A stretch of 7,883 bases of DNA from Bacteroidales bacterium (GTDB lineage Bacteria > Bacteroidota > Bacteroidia > Bacteroidales > UBA4417). The translations under genes were made by a program, and so were the position numbers. Positions 6,504-7,883 of this stretch are shown in pieces (the first letter of the stretch is position 1; each line of letters opens with the position of its first letter). Below the pieces are notes generated by a model. That model had not been told where the DNA came from. It was given only the letters and a program-made list of their open reading frames with translations, and made no database searches. Location of the stretch: the NCBI GenBank assembly GCA_025350385.1, contig JANXXZ010000329.1:1-7883 (forward strand), written 5' to 3'.

Positions 6504-6542
6504 AAGAGCAGCTTCCCAATACCGGAAGGCTGCTTTTGTTTT
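6504..6542 (+). terminator. intrinsic terminator after gldN
   Basis: AGCAGCTTCC (6507-6516) pairs with GGAAGGCTGCT (6524-6534) as a 10-bp stem with a single bulged G and a 7-nt loop. It is followed by TTTTGTTTT. The stem can be extended by AAG (6504-6506) pairing with the first T residues. It starts 61 bases after the gldN stop and before recG, so it marks the end of the por/gld transcript. The A residues before the stem are few, so strong activity on the minus strand is not expected. Confidence 0.8.
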
Positions 6543-6544
6543 AG

Positions 6545-6552
6545 TACTTTTG
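6545..6552 (+). promoter_or_regulatory. candidate -7 element of a recG promoter
   Basis: TACTTTTG is an exact match to the Bacteroidota -7 consensus TAnnTTTG. It lies immediately after the terminator T-run and 36 bases before the recG ATG. No TTTG is seen 17-23 bases upstream, where the terminator stem lies, so the -33 box is missing or poor. The position between a terminator and the next gene makes a separate recG transcript likely. Confidence 0.4.
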
Positions 6553-6588
6553 TTTTCAGGTATTATTTCAAACTTGAATACCACGGGA

Positions 6589-7883
6589 ATGACCATTAAC
6601 CTGCTCGATACACCCATAGAATACCTGAAAGGCGTCGGCCCCAAGAGGGCTGAGTTGCTGAGGAAAGAGTTGGGTATCAGCACCTATTATGATCTGCTTA
6701 CATACTACCCGTTTCGATATATTGACCGGAGCCGGTTCCTGATGATCAGCGAAATTAACAGCGATGCGGCTTATGTCCAGATCAGAGGGAAGGTTACCCA
6801 TATTCAGATGCTGGGGAAAGGTGCTGGCACGCGCTTTATTGTCACCCTTCACGATGAAACAGGTTCCATGGACTTGTTATGGTTCCAGGGAATAAGCTGG
6901 ATCAAAGATAAATTTACAATCGGAGCCGAGTTTATCGCCTTTGGTAAACCATCGCTGTTCAACGGTCGTTACAATATGGCGCATCCCGATGTGGAAGCGG
7001 CGGCTGAATACCTGGCCCAGCCAGCCGACCCGTTGCATCCTCTTTACAATACCACCGATAATATAAAGCAGAAAGGGATTAACAGCCGGGCCATGTCACG
7101 ATTTGCCAAAGCATTGATCCTTCAGCTCCAGGGCATCATTCCTGAAACCTTACCCACGGGATTGATGATGGAATTCAGGCTGATTACCCGCGAACAGGCA
7201 TTGATGAATATCCATTATCCCACAAACCTCGAAATACTGGGGAAAGCGGAAGCAAGGCTAAAATTTGAAGAACTTTTTTACATACAACTTCGCCTTTTAC
7301 GATACAAACTAACGCGCACTCAAAAAGTGAAGGGTCAGGTATTTGCTCATATTGGGGAACTTTTCAATGACTTTTACAAAATCTATCTACCATTTGAACT
7401 AACCAATGCCCAGAAGAAAGTGATGCGTGAGATTCGTGTCGACCTGGGTTCCGGTCGCCAGATGAACCGCTTGCTGCAGGGCGATGTAGGCAGCGGGAAA
7501 ACCCTGGTAGCGCTCATGAGCATGCTCATTGCCCTGGATAACGGCTACCAGGCCTGCCTCATGGCTCCCACTGAAATACTGGCGAACCAGCACTATAACA
7601 CTATCTCAAAATTCCTGAACGGAATGGATGTAAAGGTGGATTTGCTTACAGGCAGTACTAAAGCCAAACAGCGCCGCGAAATGCACAAACTGCTGCAAAG
7701 CGGTGACCTTCATATCCTTATCGGGACACATGCCTTAATTGAAGATGCTGTTCAGTTCAGTAAACTGGGGATGGTTGTGATTGATGAACAACACCGGTTC
7801 GGCGTTGAACAACGGTCAAAACTCTGGAACAAAAGCGAGACCGCGCCTCACATCCTCGTCATGACCGCTACTCCCATTCCGCG
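6589..7883 (+). CDS. recG: ATP-dependent DNA helicase RecG, 5' part (cut by window edge)
   Basis: RecG is a cytoplasmic superfamily-2 DNA translocase that remodels stalled replication forks and branch-migrates Holliday junctions. The frame is open from the ATG at 6589 to the window end, giving 431 complete codons of an expected 700 or so. The N-terminus TPIEYLKGVGPKRAELL and then YYPFRYIDRS is typical. The wedge (OB-fold) domain follows at about 60-160 and includes VQIRGKVTHIQ and HDETGSMDLLWF. Helicase motifs are TNAQKKVM (Q-like region), Walker A GDVGSGKT (298-305), APTEILANQH, IGTHALIED, the DEQH box (399-402) followed by RFGVEQR, and TATPIP at the edge. Motifs IV-VI and the C-terminus lie outside the window. 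No frameshift was found. Only a weak Shine-Dalgarno-like CGGGA precedes the ATG. It is functionally unrelated to the T9SS genes and probably transcribed separately. Confidence 0.97.
   Translation, partial: MTINLLDTPIEYLKGVGPKRAELLRKELGISTYYDLLTYYPFRYIDRSRFLMISEINSDAAYVQIRGKVTHIQMLGKGAGTRFIVTLHDETGSMDLLWFQGISWIKDKFTIGAEFIAFGKPSLFNGRYNMAHPDVEAAAEYLAQPADPLHPLYNTTDNIKQKGINSRAMSRFAKALILQLQGIIPETLPTGLMMEFRLITREQALMNIHYPTNLEILGKAEARLKFEELFYIQLRLLRYKLTRTQKVKGQVFAHIGELFNDFYKIYLPFELTNAQKKVMREIRVDLGSGRQMNRLLQGDVGSGKTLVALMSMLIALDNGYQACLMAPTEILANQHYNTISKFLNGMDVKVDLLTGSTKAKQRREMHKLLQSGDLHILIGTHALIEDAVQFSKLGMVVIDEQHRFGVEQRSKLWNKSETAPHILVMTATPIP

Noticed and set aside
1..7883. A previously undescribed system, mobile element, CRISPR array or RNA gene
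   Set aside because: All main genes belong to the known T9SS core or are recG. I saw no transposase, no integrase, no regularly spaced repeats and no tRNA- or rRNA-like sequence.

Overview
The window is chromosomal DNA from a member of the Bacteroidota. It carries the core gene cluster of the type IX secretion system (T9SS) in the order porP-gldK-gldL-gldM-gldN (porPKLMN in Porphyromonas nomenclature), all on the + strand, followed by the 5' part of recG, which runs off the right edge. T9SS components are restricted to this phylum. Two traits point to a Bacteroidales-like or related non-flavobacterial lineage rather than Flavobacterium: porP sits directly upstream of gldK, and GldL has a very long cytoplasmic domain. 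The genus cannot be named from this sequence.

Layout: 1-246 is an AT-rich non-coding leader with a possible Bacteroidota-type promoter. 247-1218 is porP, an outer-membrane beta-barrel protein. 1219-1452 is a long gap holding one imperfect hairpin. 1453-2811 is gldK, an outer-membrane-anchored lipoprotein with a degenerate formylglycine-generating-enzyme fold. 2902-3951 is gldL and 4008-5567 is gldM, the two inner-membrane motor subunits. 5588-6442 is gldN, the periplasmic partner of GldK. A bulged stem-loop with a T-run at 6504-6542 looks like the intrinsic terminator of the cluster. recG starts at 6589, just after a perfect TAnnTTTG -7 element.

How the genes work together (family knowledge): GldL (two transmembrane helices) and GldM (one transmembrane helix and a long periplasmic stalk) form a proton-driven rotary motor. 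GldM reaches across the periplasm to the ring made of the lipoprotein GldK and GldN at the outer membrane. PorP/SprF-type barrels work with the translocon and with substrate shuttling at the outer membrane. The charged intramembrane residues known from the Flavobacterium johnsoniae motor (Lys, His and Glu in GldL, Arg9 in GldM) are all present, so the motor looks functional. The window alone cannot say whether the organism glides or only secretes.

I found no new system, mobile element, CRISPR array, tRNA or rRNA. The observations most worth a second look are the heptad-phased Leu-x3-Tyr repeat in the enlarged GldL tail, the missing catalytic cysteines in GldK, a perfect hairpin that includes the first two bases of the gldN start codon, and a perfect -7 promoter element between gldK and gldL.
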